Shown here piece after piece: positions 25,282 to 39,268 of a stretch of DNA of 64,000 nt; the first letter of the stretch is position 1, and every line of letters begins with the position of its first letter. Made by a program: the position numbers and the translations under genes. The stretch is from Actinomycetes bacterium (GTDB lineage: Bacteria > Actinomycetota > Acidimicrobiia > Acidimicrobiales > Acidimicrobilacustridaceae), in contig JAKOVH010000011.1 in assembly GCA_029782145.1 (NCBI GenBank), positions 1-64,000 of the forward strand, read 5' to 3'. The notes under the pieces are model-generated. The model saw only the letters and a program-made list of their open reading frames with translations, was not told the origin of the DNA and ran no database searches.

Positions 25282-25872
25282 GTGCTGTGTGTCTGCACCG
25301 CCAACATGTGCCGCTCCCCGATGCTCGAGGTGCTCCTCGGCTCGGCCCTGCGCGCACGGGGCGCGCCGGCCCACGTCCACTCCGCCGGCACCATGGCCGA
25401 CGGCCGAGCTGCGGTGCCCGAGGTCGTCGAGGTGGTGGCCGAGCGGGGCCTCGACCTGCGAGCGCACCGCAGCCAGCCGCTCGACCCCGCGGTCATCCGC
25501 CGCGCCGACCTCGTCCTGCCCCTCGCCCGCGAGCACCTGCGGGAGGTCGTCGGCACCTGCCCGGAGGTCTTCGGGCGCACCTTCACTGCGAAGGAGCTGG
25601 TCCGCCGGGCCGCCGAGGTCGGTGGCCGCCGCCCGGGCGAGCCCCTGCCGGCGTTCCTCGCCCGCGTGCACGAGGGTCGCACCGCCCAGGAGCTGATGCG
25701 CGCCGACGCCGCCGACGACGTCACCGACCCCATCGGCGGGCCCTACTCGGGCTACGTCCGCGCCGCGGCCGAGCTCGAGCAGCTCGCCCTCTCGATCGCC
25801 GCCCTGCTGGCCCCGGCCGCCGAACCGGCGCCGACGCCAGCCCTCTCGCCCAGCCCCCTCCAGGAGACCTAG
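25282..25872 (+). CDS. Low-molecular-weight protein tyrosine phosphatase family
   Basis: A 196-residue cysteine phosphatase. The P-loop CTANMCRS (Cys5-Arg11, CX5R-S) is at the very N terminus as usual, and the general-acid Asp is in [13 protein letters not shown] near residue 153. The family removes phosphate from tyrosine or, in YwlE types, from arginine; the YwlE-type Thr in the P-loop is Met here, favouring tyrosine. The C-terminal 25 residues are Pro/Ala-rich. It lies 2 nt before glyA, like the ywlE-glyA neighbourhood of Firmicutes and actinobacteria. Confidence 0.88.
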   Translation: MLCVCTANMCRSPMLEVLLGSALRARGAPAHVHSAGTMADGRAAVPEVVEVVAERGLDLRAHRSQPLDPAVIRRADLVLPLAREHLREVVGTCPEVFGRTFTAKELVRRAAEVGGRRPGEPLPAFLARVHEGRTAQELMRADAADDVTDPIGGPYSGYVRAAAELEQLALSIAALLAPAAEPAPTPALSPSPLQET

Positions 25873-25874
25873 CC

Positions 25875-27116
25875 ATGCCTTGGCCCGCCGACGACGACCG
25901 CGAGCTGTTCGGGCTCATCGAGGCCGAGGAGCAGCGGCAGAACACCACGCTGCAGCTCATCGCCTCGGAGAACTTCACCTCGCCGGCGGTGATGCGGGCC
26001 ACCGGCTCGGTGCTCACCAACAAGTACTCCGAGGGCTACCCGGGCAAGCGCTACTACGGCGGCAACATGGTCGTCGACGAGATCGAGGACCTGGCTCGCG
26101 AGCGGGTCAAGGCGCTCTTCGGCGCCGACCACGCCAACGTCCAGCCGCACTCGGGCGCCAACGCCAACCTCGGCGTCTACCTGGCCCTGCTCGAGCCGGG
26201 CGACACGGTGATGGGCATGAGCCTCGACCACGGGGGCCACCTCACCCACGGCTCGCCGGTGAACATCTCGGGCCGCTACTACAACTTCGTCGCCTACGGG
26301 GTCACCGAGTCCGACGAGCGCATCGACTACGAGCGGATGCGCGAGATCGCCGTGCGCGAGCGCCCCAAGCTGATCATCGCCGGGGCCACCGCCTACCCGC
26401 GCGTCATCGACCCCGAGGCCATCCGGTCCGTCGCCGACGAGGTCGGGGCCCTGTTCATGTTCGACGCCGCCCACATCGCCGGGCTCATCGCCGGCGGGGC
26501 GCACCCCAACCCGGTGGGCCACGCCGACATCGTCACCTTCACCACCCACAAGACGCTGCGCGGTCCTCGCGGCGGGTGCATCCTGAGCCGGGCCGACCTC
26601 GGTGCCGCCATCGACAAGGCGATCTTCCCCGGCCTGCAGGGCGGGCCGCTCGAGCACGTGGTGGCGGCCAAGGCGGTGGCCTTCCGCGAGGCCTCCCAGC
26701 CGGAGTTCGCGGGCTACGCCGCCCAGATCGTGCGCAACGCCGCCGCGCTGGCCGAGGCGCTGGCCGGCCACGGGTTCCGGCTGGTGTCGGGCGGCACCGA
26801 CAACCACCTGCTGCTCGTCGACCTGCGCACCTTCGACGCCGAGCTCACCGGCAAGGAGGCCCAGGCCACCCTCGACCGCGCCGGCATCACGCTCAACAAG
26901 AACACCGTCCCCGACGACCCCCGGTCGCCGTTCGTCACCAGCGGCGTGCGCATCGGCACGCCGGCGGTCACCACCCAGGGGATGACCGAGCCGGAGATGG
27001 GCGAGATCGCCTCGCTGATCGCGCGGGCCCTGCGGGGGCGCGGCGACGACGCCGAGCTGGCGGCCGTGCGCGACGACGTCGCCACGCTCTGCTCCAAGTT
27101 CACGCCGTACGCCTGA
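25875..27116 (+). CDS. glyA: Serine hydroxymethyltransferase
   Basis: A 413-residue fold-type I PLP enzyme that interconverts serine and glycine and supplies one-carbon units. Visible: [26 protein letters not shown], the PLP-lysine motif [14 protein letters not shown] and the C-terminal [20 protein letters not shown] lies 9 nt before ATG 25875. It is followed after 16 nt by a WecA-like transferase gene. Confidence 0.97.
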   Translation: MPWPADDDRELFGLIEAEEQRQNTTLQLIASENFTSPAVMRATGSVLTNKYSEGYPGKRYYGGNMVVDEIEDLARERVKALFGADHANVQPHSGANANLGVYLALLEPGDTVMGMSLDHGGHLTHGSPVNISGRYYNFVAYGVTESDERIDYERMREIAVRERPKLIIAGATAYPRVIDPEAIRSVADEVGALFMFDAAHIAGLIAGGAHPNPVGHADIVTFTTHKTLRGPRGGCILSRADLGAAIDKAIFPGLQGGPLEHVVAAKAVAFREASQPEFAGYAAQIVRNAAALAEALAGHGFRLVSGGTDNHLLLVDLRTFDAELTGKEAQATLDRAGITLNKNTVPDDPRSPFVTSGVRIGTPAVTTQGMTEPEMGEIASLIARALRGRGDDAELAAVRDDVATLCSKFTPYA

Positions 27117-27132
27117 AGGCGGCCGGACAGCC

Positions 27133-28332
27133 GTGCCGAGCCTCGGCGCCTACCTCGTCGTGCTGGCCGTCGTGGCGGCCACCACCTTCGCGTCCATGTT
27201 CGCGGTGCGCCGCCTGGCGGTGCGCCTCGGGGCCGTGGTCCGGCCCGACGAGCGTCGGGTCCACCAGCGGCCCACCCCCACCCTCGGCGGGATCGGCATG
27301 CTCCTCGGGCTGCTGGCCGGCATGGGGGTGGCGTGGGCGATGGGCTCGTTCTCCGCGGTCTTCGAGGGCAACACCGAACCGCTCGGCCTGGTGCTGGCCG
27401 CCGTGGTGATCGTCGGCGTGGGCGTGATCGACGACCTGCGGGAGGTCTCGGCCCCGGCCAAGGTCGCCGGCATCGTGCTGGCCGCCAGCGTGCTGGTGAT
27501 CTCGGGCATCTCGATCCTGGTGTTCCGGGTGCCCTTCCTCGGCGTGTTCGTGCTGTCGACCGACTGGTCGTACCTGATCTCGGTCCTGTGGGTCGTCGGC
27601 ATGGCCAACGCCATCAACCTCATCGACGGCCTCGACGGCCTGGCCGGCGGCATCGTGGCCATCGCCGCCGGCGCCTTCTTCCTCTACGCGCGCGAGCTGG
27701 GCCACGAGGGCCTGCTGGCCAACGGCAACATCGGCGCGCTCGTCGCCGTCGTCACCCTCGGCGCCTGCCTCGGCTTCCTGCCCCACAACGTGCACCCGGC
27801 CAAGATCTTCATGGGCGACGGGGGTGCGCTGCTGCTCGGGCTGTTGATGGCCGCCTCGACGATGGTGGTGGGCGGCCGCACCGACCGCAGCTTCTCGGGC
27901 AGCTCGTTCTTCTTCTTCGCCCCGCTGCTCATCCCGCTCGTCATCCTCGGCGTGCCCATCATCGACACGCTGTTCGCCATCATCCGTCGGGCCCGGCAGC
28001 GCTCGGGCATCTCCACGGCCGACAAGGGCCACCTGCACCACCGGCTGATGCGGCTGGGCCACGGCCACCGGCGCAGCGTGTTCATCCTGTGGGCCTGGAC
28101 CGCCCTGCTGTCGGCGTTCGTGCTGTACCCGATCTACCGCGGCGGCGAGGGCGACGGCGTGGTGCCCTTCGGCATCGCCGCCATCTTGTTGTCGCTCTAC
28201 ATGTTCCTGCACCCCGGCCTGCGCACGAAGCGAGGCGAGGGCGCCATGGACGACGACGACCCGGTGCCCGAGCCGCCGGTGGTCGGGCCCGTCTCCCACG
28301 TCCCGCGCTCGACCGCGGCCGGCGATCGGTAG
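27133..28332 (+). CDS. wecA: Undecaprenyl-phosphate GlcNAc-1-phosphate transferase family (WecA/MraY type)
   Basis: A 399-residue polytopic enzyme with about eleven helices that loads a sugar-phosphate onto a polyprenyl-phosphate carrier, starting cell-wall linker or glycopolymer synthesis. Diagnostic cytoplasmic motifs: PTPTLGG, VIDDLREVSA (catalytic Asp pair), NAINLIDGLDGLAGG, FMGDGGALLLG and KGHLHHRLMRLGH, the last being typical of WecA rather than MraY. The C-terminal 40 residues are acidic and cytoplasmic. Its place between glyA and the atp operon is conserved in actinobacteria. Confidence 0.93.
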   Translation: MPSLGAYLVVLAVVAATTFASMFAVRRLAVRLGAVVRPDERRVHQRPTPTLGGIGMLLGLLAGMGVAWAMGSFSAVFEGNTEPLGLVLAAVVIVGVGVIDDLREVSAPAKVAGIVLAASVLVISGISILVFRVPFLGVFVLSTDWSYLISVLWVVGMANAINLIDGLDGLAGGIVAIAAGAFFLYARELGHEGLLANGNIGALVAVVTLGACLGFLPHNVHPAKIFMGDGGALLLGLLMAASTMVVGGRTDRSFSGSSFFFFAPLLIPLVILGVPIIDTLFAIIRRARQRSGISTADKGHLHHRLMRLGHGHRRSVFILWAWTALLSAFVLYPIYRGGEGDGVVPFGIAAILLSLYMFLHPGLRTKRGEGAMDDDDPVPEPPVVGPVSHVPRSTAAGDR

Positions 28333-28348
28333 CGGCGGCGTCCCCAAG

Positions 28349-28378
28349 TTGCGGCGCCGGTGACGGCTCCTCTAGCTT
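28349..28378 (+). promoter_or_regulatory. Candidate promoter of the ATP synthase operon
   Basis: TTGCGG (28349-28354) and TAGCTT (28373-28378) are separated by 18 nt, in the 127-bp gap before the first atp-operon gene. The rest of the gap holds nothing recognised. The leader would be about 75 nt. Confidence 0.35.
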
Positions 28379-28459
28379 GGGAACCGCTTCACAAAGTCAC
28401 GGCAGCGCCGTGGCCGGACCGCCCCACCCCCGGGGCATGGCCCGCAGCGGGCCCTCGAC

Positions 28460-28720
28460 ATGGCAGGTCACCTGGTGGACGTCTCGCAACGGCGCGAACT
28501 CACACAGCAGATGCACCGCAGCACCGGGTCCTATGAGCTCGTGCTGTCGCCGCTCGTGCTCGCCCTGCTGGGCCTGCTGCTCGACAAGTGGCTGGGCACC
28601 CTGCCGCTGTTCACCATCGTCTTCGCCGTCGTCGGCCTCACCGGAGCCGTGATCAAGATCTACTACGGCTACCGGGCCGAGATGGAGGAGCTCGAGGCGA
28701 ACGGACCGTGGGCCCGATGA
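28460..28720 (+). CDS. AtpZ/AtpI-type small membrane protein
   Basis: An 86-residue protein with two transmembrane helices (YELVLSPLVLALLGLLLDKW and FTIVFAVVGLTGAVIKIYYG) of the AtpZ (DUF/PF09527) type found at the head of F-ATPase operons. Proteins of this group are thought to help c-ring assembly or Mg2+ supply. ATG 28460 is chosen; GTG 28475 is an alternative. The stop overlaps the next start. Confidence 0.8.
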   Translation: MAGHLVDVSQRRELTQQMHRSTGSYELVLSPLVLALLGLLLDKWLGTLPLFTIVFAVVGLTGAVIKIYYGYRAEMEELEANGPWAR

Positions 28721-29174
28721 GCGATCTCGCGCTCACCTCCGCCGCCATCGACGGCCCGGCGCCCGAAGCGGTGCTCGTGCGCGACATGGTCCGGCGGGGC
28801 CTGCTCGCCGCCCCCGCCCTGATCCTCGTGTTCGGCCTGATCTGGGGCGTCGACGGCGCCCTCTCCACGGCCTACGCCATCGCCGTCGTGCTGGTGAACT
28901 TCGCCCTCGCCGCCGCCATCCTCGCCGGCTCGGCCCGCGTCTCGCTGGCGCTGATGATGATGGGCGCCCTGTTCGGCTACCTGCTGCGCCTCGGGCTCAT
29001 CTTCCTCGCCGTGTGGCTCGTCCACGACGCCTCGTGGGTCGAGCTCGTGCCGCTCGGCCTCACGTTGATCATCACCCACCTCGGCCTGCTCCTGTGGGAG
29101 CTGAAGTACGTGTCGGCCTCGCTGGCCTTCCCCGCGCTCAAGCCCTCGACCGCCTCCAAGGAGACGACGTCCCC

Positions 29175-29178
<4 letters not shown>
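28717..29178 (+). CDS. AtpI-like ATP synthase operon membrane protein
   Basis: A 153-residue protein with four predicted helices (GLLAAPALILVFGLIWGV, AYAIAVVLVNFALAAAILAG, SLALMMMGALFGYLLRLGLI, VPLGLTLIITHLGLLLWELK), matching the AtpI-type protein that precedes atpB in actinobacteria. Role inferred: assembly of the c-ring. It starts at ATG overlapping the previous stop (ATGA) and its stop overlaps the atpB GTG, so all three are coupled. Confidence 0.75.
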
Positions 29179-30312
<1,134 letters not shown>

Positions 30313-30345
30313 TCCGCCGGTCCCCCTCGAACCAAGGAGCCCTTC

Positions 30346-30930
30346 GTGGCGTCTGTGCCCACGATCCTCGGTGTCGTGAACCTGCTCGCCGCTGAGTCCA
30401 CAGCGGACGGAGCAGTCGCAACCGCGGAGAAGGTCAACAACCCGATCCTGCCGACCTCCCACGAGTTCTTCTGGGCGGCGGTCATGTTCGTGCTGCTGTG
30501 GATCCTCATGAAGTACCTGCTGCTGCCCCCGATCCGGTCGATCATGGCCGAGCGGGAGCAGAAGCGCCTCGACGATCTCGCCGCCGCCGGGCACGCCGCC
30601 GAGCAGATGGACGAGGCGCAGCAGCGCTACGAGGAGAGCCTGGCCGGAGCCCGCTCCGAGGCCATCGCCAAGGTCGAGGCGGCCCGGGCCGAAGCCGACG
30701 CCTACCGCCGTGAGGTGATGGCCGCGGCCGAGTCCGACGCCGCCGCCACCAAGGCCGAGAGCGCCGCCGCGGTGGCTGCCGCCCGGACCCAGGCCATGGC
30801 GTCGCTGCGCGGCGGCATCACCGACATCGCGCTCGGTGCGGCCGAGGCCGTGGTGGAGCGACCGGTCGACCGCACCCGCCAGGGCCAGGTCGTCGAGGAC
30901 TACGTCAACCGTGCCGAGTCGAGCAACTGA
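30346..30930 (+). CDS. atpF: ATP synthase Fo subunit b
   Basis: A 194-residue peripheral-stalk subunit: about 40 N-terminal residues, one helix (FFWAAVMFVLLWILMKYLLL), then a long Ala/Glu/Arg-rich coiled coil and the delta-binding tail AAEAVVERPVDRTRQGQVVE. GTG 30346 has CAAGGAGCC upstream. A second b-type gene follows at once, so the stalk is probably a b-b' heterodimer. Confidence 0.93.
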   Translation: MASVPTILGVVNLLAAESTADGAVATAEKVNNPILPTSHEFFWAAVMFVLLWILMKYLLLPPIRSIMAEREQKRLDDLAAAGHAAEQMDEAQQRYEESLAGARSEAIAKVEAARAEADAYRREVMAAAESDAAATKAESAAAVAAARTQAMASLRGGITDIALGAAEAVVERPVDRTRQGQVVEDYVNRAESSN

Positions 30931-30963
30931 CGCCGGCGCGGAGCTACCAGGAGACATCAGCCG

Positions 30964-31506
30964 ATGCTGAACACCATCGTCCTCGCCGCCGGGGGCGCTC
31001 ACGAGCCCAACGGCGCCCTCTTCTCGAGCGACGTCAACGAGATCATCTGGGGCACCGTCGCCTTCTTGATCGTGCTCGCCCTGTTGATCTGGAAGGGCCT
31101 GCCGGCCGCCAAGGGCATGGCCCAGGCCCGGCGTGACCGCCTCGTCGGCGAGCTCGACGCCGCCGCCGCCGAGCGCGAGGCGGCCGAGACGGCGCTCGGC
31201 GAGCTGCAGCAGCGGATCGCCAACGCCGACGAGGAGTGCGCTCGCATCAGGTCCGAGGCCGACGGCACCGCGGCCGAGCTCAAGGCGCAGCTGATCGCCA
31301 AGGCCGACGCCGACGCCGCCGAGACCCGCCAGCGGGCGCTGGCCGACGCCGCCAGCGCCTCGGCCCAGGTGAGCCAGGGCCTCGAGGAGGAGCTCGGCCG
31401 CCTGGCCGTCGGCGCCGCCGAAGCGGTCGTGCGCGACACCCTCGACGCCGACACCCACGCCGCCCTCGTCGACAGCTACATCACCCGAGTGGGGTCGGGC
31501 TCATGA
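30964..31506 (+). CDS. ATP synthase second b-type subunit (b')
   Basis: A 180-residue paralogue of the preceding b subunit: one N-terminal helix (IIWGTVAFLIVLALLIWKGL), coiled coil, and a similar C-terminal tail AAEAVVRDTLDADTHAALVD. It is not fused to delta, but its TGA overlaps the delta ATG by 4 nt. In mycobacteria the second b-type chain and delta are one polypeptide, so this looks like the unfused arrangement. CCAGGAGAC lies upstream of ATG 30964. Confidence 0.9.
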   Translation: MLNTIVLAAGGAHEPNGALFSSDVNEIIWGTVAFLIVLALLIWKGLPAAKGMAQARRDRLVGELDAAAAEREAAETALGELQQRIANADEECARIRSEADGTAAELKAQLIAKADADAAETRQRALADAASASAQVSQGLEEELGRLAVGAAEAVVRDTLDADTHAALVDSYITRVGSGS

Positions 31507-32027
31507 GCGACCGCAGCGACCTCTACGCCGAGGCCATGTACCGCCTCCTCGCCGCCGAGGGCGGCGCCAGCGAGGCCCAGGACGAGATGTTCCGCATCGC
31601 CCGGGTGCTCGAGGGCAGCGACGAGCTGCGCGACGCCCTGCAGGACCCGCACGTCCCGGTCGAGCGCCGGCTCCAGATCATCGAGGACCTCCTCGGCGGC
31701 AAGGCGTCCCGCCTCACCATCTCGCTGCTCTCGCTGGTCGTGGTCAACGGCCGGGTGCGCGAGCTCACCCCGATGGTCGACCGGCTCCTCGAGCTCTGCG
31801 CGGCCAGCGGCGAGAAGGTCGTCGCCGAGGTGCAGTCCGCGGTCGAGCTCACCGACGACCAGAAGCGCCGTCTCGCCGAGGCGCTCAAGCAGAGCACCGG
31901 CAAGGACGTCGAGGTGGTCGTGGTCGTCGATCCCTCGGTCATCGGCGGCCTCGTCACCCGCATCGGCGACACCGTCATCGACGGGTCCGTGCGCCACCGC
32001 CTGTCCCAGCTCCGTGAGACGTTCTGA
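31503..32027 (+). CDS. atpH: ATP synthase F1 subunit delta
   Basis: A 174-residue subunit (OSCP type) that ties the b-b' stalk to the alpha3-beta3 head. N-terminal helical domain ([20 protein letters not shown]), C-terminal domain with the family end [20 protein letters not shown] then S-V-R-H-R-L. ATG 31503 overlaps the b' stop. atpA follows after 17 nt. Confidence 0.95.
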   Translation: MSDRSDLYAEAMYRLLAAEGGASEAQDEMFRIARVLEGSDELRDALQDPHVPVERRLQIIEDLLGGKASRLTISLLSLVVVNGRVRELTPMVDRLLELCAASGEKVVAEVQSAVELTDDQKRRLAEALKQSTGKDVEVVVVVDPSVIGGLVTRIGDTVIDGSVRHRLSQLRETF

Positions 32028-32044
32028 ACCCCGAGGAACCCGCA

Positions 32045-33595
<1,551 letters not shown>

Positions 33596-33597
33596 CG

Positions 33598-36042
<2,445 letters not shown>

Positions 36043-36043
<1 letters not shown>

Positions 36044-36447
36044 TGCCGCTCGTCGTCGAGGTCGTCTCGCCGGAGCGCACGCTCTTCTCGGGCGAGGCCG
36101 ACATGGTCCGGGCCCGCACCGTGGGCGGGGGTGACATCGCCTTCCTCCCCGGCCACGCCCCGTTCATCGGCGCGCTGGCCACGTGGACCGTCGAGATCAC
36201 CCTCACCAACGGCAGCCGGGAGCTGGCCGCCGTGCACGGCGGGTTCGTCGAGGTCAGCAACGACCACGTCAAGATCCTCTCCGACCTGGCCGAGCTGGCC
36301 TCGCAGATCGACACCGAGCGGGCCCGGCGGGCCCAGGAGCGGGCCCAGGCCGCGGTGCAGCGCGGCGACGAGGCCGAAGCCGAGGGCGCCCTGGCCCGGG
36401 CCAACGCCCGCCTGGCCGCCACCGGGCTCACCGTCGGGCTGCACTAG
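36043..36447 (+). CDS. atpC: ATP synthase F1 subunit epsilon
   Basis: A 134-residue subunit: N-terminal beta sandwich (LVVEVVSPERTLFSGEADMV, FLPGHAPFIGAL) and two C-terminal helices (DTERARRAQERAQAAVQRGD) that can inhibit ATP hydrolysis. ATG 36043 overlaps the atpD stop (TGATG). Last gene of the operon; a terminator follows. Confidence 0.95.
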
Positions 36448-36482
36448 CCCGGCGCCATCCCGCTCGACGGCGGACGGATCTC

Positions 36483-36509
36483 CGGAGGGGCGCCCCGTGC
36501 GCCCCTCCG
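36483..36509 (+). terminator. Terminator of the ATP synthase operon
   Basis: Perfect 11-bp arms CGGAGGGGCGC (36483-36493) and GCGCCCCTCCG (36499-36509) with a 5-nt loop, 35 nt after the atpC stop. No U tract. Confidence 0.75.
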
Positions 36510-36534
36510 CCGCGTACCGGGCCGGGCGCGCTGC

Positions 36535-36540
36535 TACCGT
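36535..36540 (+). promoter_or_regulatory. -10 hexamer of FG-GAP lipoprotein gene (leaderless)
   Basis: TACCGT ends 6 nt before ATG 36547, whose position is fixed by the signal peptide. Confidence 0.45.
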
Positions 36541-36546
36541 CCGGCC

Positions 36547-37569
36547 ATGCGGGGGACGCGCCTGCGGGGCCCGATCCTCCTCGGCGTCGCCGTGGCGGCG
36601 TCGCTGGGAGGGTGCGGTTCGGCGAGCCCGAGCGACGCCGCGTCGTCGGCCACCGACGGCGTCGCGGTGGGCTCGCCAGGGCCGGTCACGCTCGCCGGCG
36701 CCGACCCGGACTGCGGGGAGCCCATGGCGCCCACGGCCCACGCCCAGATCTACTCGAGCGGCGAGGAGCTGCCGCCCACGTCGGGCACCGACGTGTTCCG
36801 GTCCGGATGGGCGCGGACCCGGCTCGACCTGCAGGTCGACACCGACGGCGACGGCGTGCGCGACGAGCAGCTGCCCCGCGACGTCGGCACCGACCCCGTC
36901 GCCCTCCGGCGCGGCGACGGCGTGGTCACGTTCGTGACGTCCCGGCCCCATTCGGAGGCCGGCTCGCTCCTCGGCCTCGGCGACCTCGACGGCGACGGCC
37001 GCGACGAGATCGCCGTCACGGTCGAGGACGTCTCCGCCGGCTACGGGGGGCTGGTCGAGACCCGGATCGTTCCCGGGTCCACGCCCGCGGGGGAGGTCGA
37101 CGTGTCGAGCGTCGGCACGCCGGTGCCCGGGTCGTTGCTGGCCACCGCCGGTCAGGTCGACGGCCTCGCCGTCGACGAGCTGCTGCTCACGACGTTCGGT
37201 CCCTCGCTCGAGGCCGGTGCCCCGACCGCGGTGGTCACGCGCTCGGCGCTGGCGGCGGCCGTCGGCGGCGGAGCGGTCGCACCGGAGCTGCGGCTCCCCG
37301 GGTCGTTCCTCGGCTGGGTGGACCACCACGGCACCAGGCTGCTCGTCACCGGTGAGCGGCTCACCGGCGGTGCCGGCGTGGTCGTCCGCGTCGGCGGCGA
37401 CGGCACCTGCCGGGCCTTCACGACCGTGCCCGAACCGCTGTTCGCGTCCAGTGCAGTCGGCAGGCCGCAGCTGCTGGTGAGCTCGTCGGGGGTCGACGTG
37501 GTCCTGCTGCAGAACGACCGCAGCGGCAGCGACGGCTACCTGTGGCGCGTCCCCGGGTGGGACCTCTGA
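36547..37569 (+). CDS. Lipoprotein with FG-GAP-like repeats
   Basis: A 340-residue lipoprotein: signal peptide MRGTRLRGPILLGVAVAASL and lipobox LGGC (Cys23), then calcium-binding-like motifs DTDGDGVRDE and GLGDLDGDGRDE of FG-GAP/VCBS beta-propeller repeats. It should sit on the outer face of the membrane; the role is unknown. A TACCGT hexamer is 6 nt upstream. Another exported PQQ-like protein follows after 56 nt. Confidence 0.8.
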   Translation: MRGTRLRGPILLGVAVAASLGGCGSASPSDAASSATDGVAVGSPGPVTLAGADPDCGEPMAPTAHAQIYSSGEELPPTSGTDVFRSGWARTRLDLQVDTDGDGVRDEQLPRDVGTDPVALRRGDGVVTFVTSRPHSEAGSLLGLGDLDGDGRDEIAVTVEDVSAGYGGLVETRIVPGSTPAGEVDVSSVGTPVPGSLLATAGQVDGLAVDELLLTTFGPSLEAGAPTAVVTRSALAAAVGGGAVAPELRLPGSFLGWVDHHGTRLLVTGERLTGGAGVVVRVGGDGTCRAFTTVPEPLFASSAVGRPQLLVSSSGVDVVLLQNDRSGSDGYLWRVPGWDL

Positions 37570-37625
37570 CGCGGCTCCCTCGGCGGGTGGCCCGCATGTC
37601 GGTCGTGGCGCGCCAGCCTGGTGCG

Positions 37626-38336
37626 ATGGTCGACGATCCCGGGCGACGCGGGCGATGCGGGCGACGGTGGCGGAGCCATCTCCCCGCGCTGGTGGTGGGC
37701 CTGCTCCTCGCCGGCGTCACGCCGGGCTGTGCAGGAGGCGACGGCGGGCGGGTGCGCGATGCCGCGCCCACCACCACCGTCGACCCGCTGAGCGAGCCGG
37801 CCATCGACGGCTGCGGCCACGACCTGAGCGCCCTGCGCAGCACGGTGTGGGCCGTCGACGCCCGCACCGGGGCCGTGCGCTGGACCGCCTCGATCCCCGT
37901 CGACGCCTCATACGTGGTCGACGACCCGAGCGGGTGGGTGCGGGTGCCGCTGCTGGCCCGGTCGGTCGACGCCTTCATCGACCCCGCCGACGGCACGCTG
38001 GCGGGCTACCTGCCCGCCGGCGCCCACGAGGTGCTGGTCGACGTGAACGGTGTCGCCACCGGAGTGCCGGGCATGGTGGTGGTCGACGGTGTGCAACGCC
38101 CGACGGTGGTCCGGATCGGTGATCTCGACGTGGCGGTGCGGGGGGCCTCCGGCGCGCTGGCGGCCGACGAGCCGGTGGCCGGGTCGCGCCGGCTGGTCGG
38201 CACCGACCCGGCCACGGGCGCCGAACGCTGGAGCGTGGCCGTGGCCGGCGAGGTCGGCGGGGTGGGCCGCCCGCTGGCCTACGGCGACCTGGTCGTGGTG
38301 GTGGCCCAGGACCAGGACGTGCCGGTCTGCCCCTGA
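37626..38336 (+). CDS. Exported protein with PQQ-like beta-propeller fragment
   Basis: A 236-residue protein with a basic N terminus, a hydrophobic signal segment (HLPALVVGLLLAGVTPGC) and a Cys that might be lipidated, though TPGC is a poor lipobox. The body has PQQ-repeat-like blades (VWAVDARTGAVRWTASIPVD and LVGTDPATGAERWSVAVAGE). Too short for a full propeller. Probably works with the preceding lipoprotein, but no function is known. ATG 37596 (18 codons upstream of the signal) is another possible start. Confidence 0.6.
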   Translation: MVDDPGRRGRCGRRWRSHLPALVVGLLLAGVTPGCAGGDGGRVRDAAPTTTVDPLSEPAIDGCGHDLSALRSTVWAVDARTGAVRWTASIPVDASYVVDDPSGWVRVPLLARSVDAFIDPADGTLAGYLPAGAHEVLVDVNGVATGVPGMVVVDGVQRPTVVRIGDLDVAVRGASGALAADEPVAGSRRLVGTDPATGAERWSVAVAGEVGGVGRPLAYGDLVVVVAQDQDVPVCP

Positions 38337-38347
38337 CGCCGCGCCGG

Positions 38348-38680
38348 TCAGCCGTCGGCGAGGTGGCGGCGGAGGAGGGCCAGGCGCCGGTCCCACGCCG
38401 CGCCGACCCGGTCGAGCCATGCCGCGGCCGGATCGAGGGAGCCCGGCACGACCTGGTAGCGGGCTTCTCGCCCGATCCGCTCCACCTGCACCAGGCCGGC
38501 CTGCTCGAGCACGGCGAGGTGCTTGCTCACGGCCTGGCGCGTGATCCCGGTGGGCCCGGCCAGCTCGGTGGCAGTGAGGGGTCCTCCTTCGGCGACGGCC
38601 TGCAGGACGGCGCGGCGGGTGGGGTCACCGAGCGCGCCGAGCACCTCGCCGGCGTCGGGCCGGTGCTGGGCCGGCTTCAC
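38348..38680 (-). CDS. ArsR-family transcriptional regulator
   Basis: A 110-residue winged-helix regulator: ALGDPTRRAVLQAVAEGGPL, the recognition helix region ITRQAVSKHLAVLEQAGLVQ and wing VERIGREARYQV. No Cys metal site is visible, and such regulators paired with AHSA1/SRPBCC proteins are common. GTG 38680 overlaps the stop of the AHSA1 gene (GTGA), so both are cotranscribed. Palindromes over the operon promoter (39187-39250) are likely its operator. Confidence 0.88.
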   Translation of the reverse strand: MKPAQHRPDAGEVLGALGDPTRRAVLQAVAEGGPLTATELAGPTGITRQAVSKHLAVLEQAGLVQVERIGREARYQVVPGSLDPAAAWLDRVGAAWDRRLALLRRHLADG

Positions 38681-39183
38681 ACGCCGGCGAGGGCCCGCCC
38701 GCGCCACCACGGCGCGGGCGCTGGCGCCAGGAAGGTCGGTCGGGGCGCCACCAGCACGGGCAGCTCGGAGAGGTCGAGCAGGGCGCACTCGAGCACGGTG
38801 ACGATGGTGCCGAACGGGCACGGCACCAGCTCGATGGTGACCCGCGTGGCGGGCTCGTCGACCTCGGGGTCCTCGGGCCACCAGTCCAGGATCAGCCGTC
38901 GCTCGGGACGGACCTCGACCACCCGCGCCAGGCGAACCGGCTCGCCGTCCTCCTCGAAGCGGCCTTCGCCGCCCGGCGTGGCGTCGAGGCGGCTGCCCTC
39001 GCCCCACCAGGCCCCGAGCTCGTCGGGGTCGGTGAGGGCCCGCCACACCGCAGTGGGGTCGGCCTCCAGCACGATGCGCCGGTGCACGTCGTGCGCCGTG
39101 ACGTCGTCGGAGGGCCCCGAGGCGGTGGGGGAGCCCTCGGGCGGGCGGAAGCCGGGTGGGGTCGAGCGTCGGCGATCGGCCAT
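38677..39183 (-). CDS. SRPBCC / AHSA1 domain protein
   Basis: A 168-residue protein with a START-like ligand pocket fold: VHRRIVLEADPTAVWRALTD, LGAWWGEGSRLDATPGGEGR, and RLILDWWPED. AHSA1-family proteins bind hydrophobic ligands or assist chaperones; in operons with ArsR-type regulators the pair is widespread in actinobacteria but its purpose is not established. ATG 39183 is preceded by TAGAGT (39191-39196) 7 nt upstream, leaderless. An N-terminal 30-residue tail is Pro-rich. Confidence 0.85.
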   Translation of the reverse strand: MADRRRSTPPGFRPPEGSPTASGPSDDVTAHDVHRRIVLEADPTAVWRALTDPDELGAWWGEGSRLDATPGGEGRFEEDGEPVRLARVVEVRPERRLILDWWPEDPEVDEPATRVTIELVPCPFGTIVTVLECALLDLSELPVLVAPRPTFLAPAPAPWWRGRALAGV

Positions 39184-39186
39184 GGA

Positions 39187-39252
39187 CGCAACTCTACGGT
39201 TGCGGATCTGCGATGGCAACCGTAGGGTGTCACGCAACCAACCAGTTGCGTG
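39187..39252. promoter_or_regulatory. Divergent promoter with operator palindromes (arsR/AHSA1 versus clpP)
   Basis: CGCAAC-N6-GTTGCG occurs twice: 39187-39204 and 39233-39250 (the second extends to CACGCAAC/GTTGCGTG, 39231-39252). A third inverted repeat, CTACGGTTGC/GCAACCGTAG, spans 39194-39225. The first copy covers TAGAGT (39191-39196), the -10 of the AHSA1-arsR operon; TAGGGT at 39223-39228 is a candidate clpP -10, with copy two over its start site. Binding by the ArsR protein would cover both promoters. Confidence 0.6.
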
Positions 39253-39268
39253 AATGCCGGAGGTGCCC

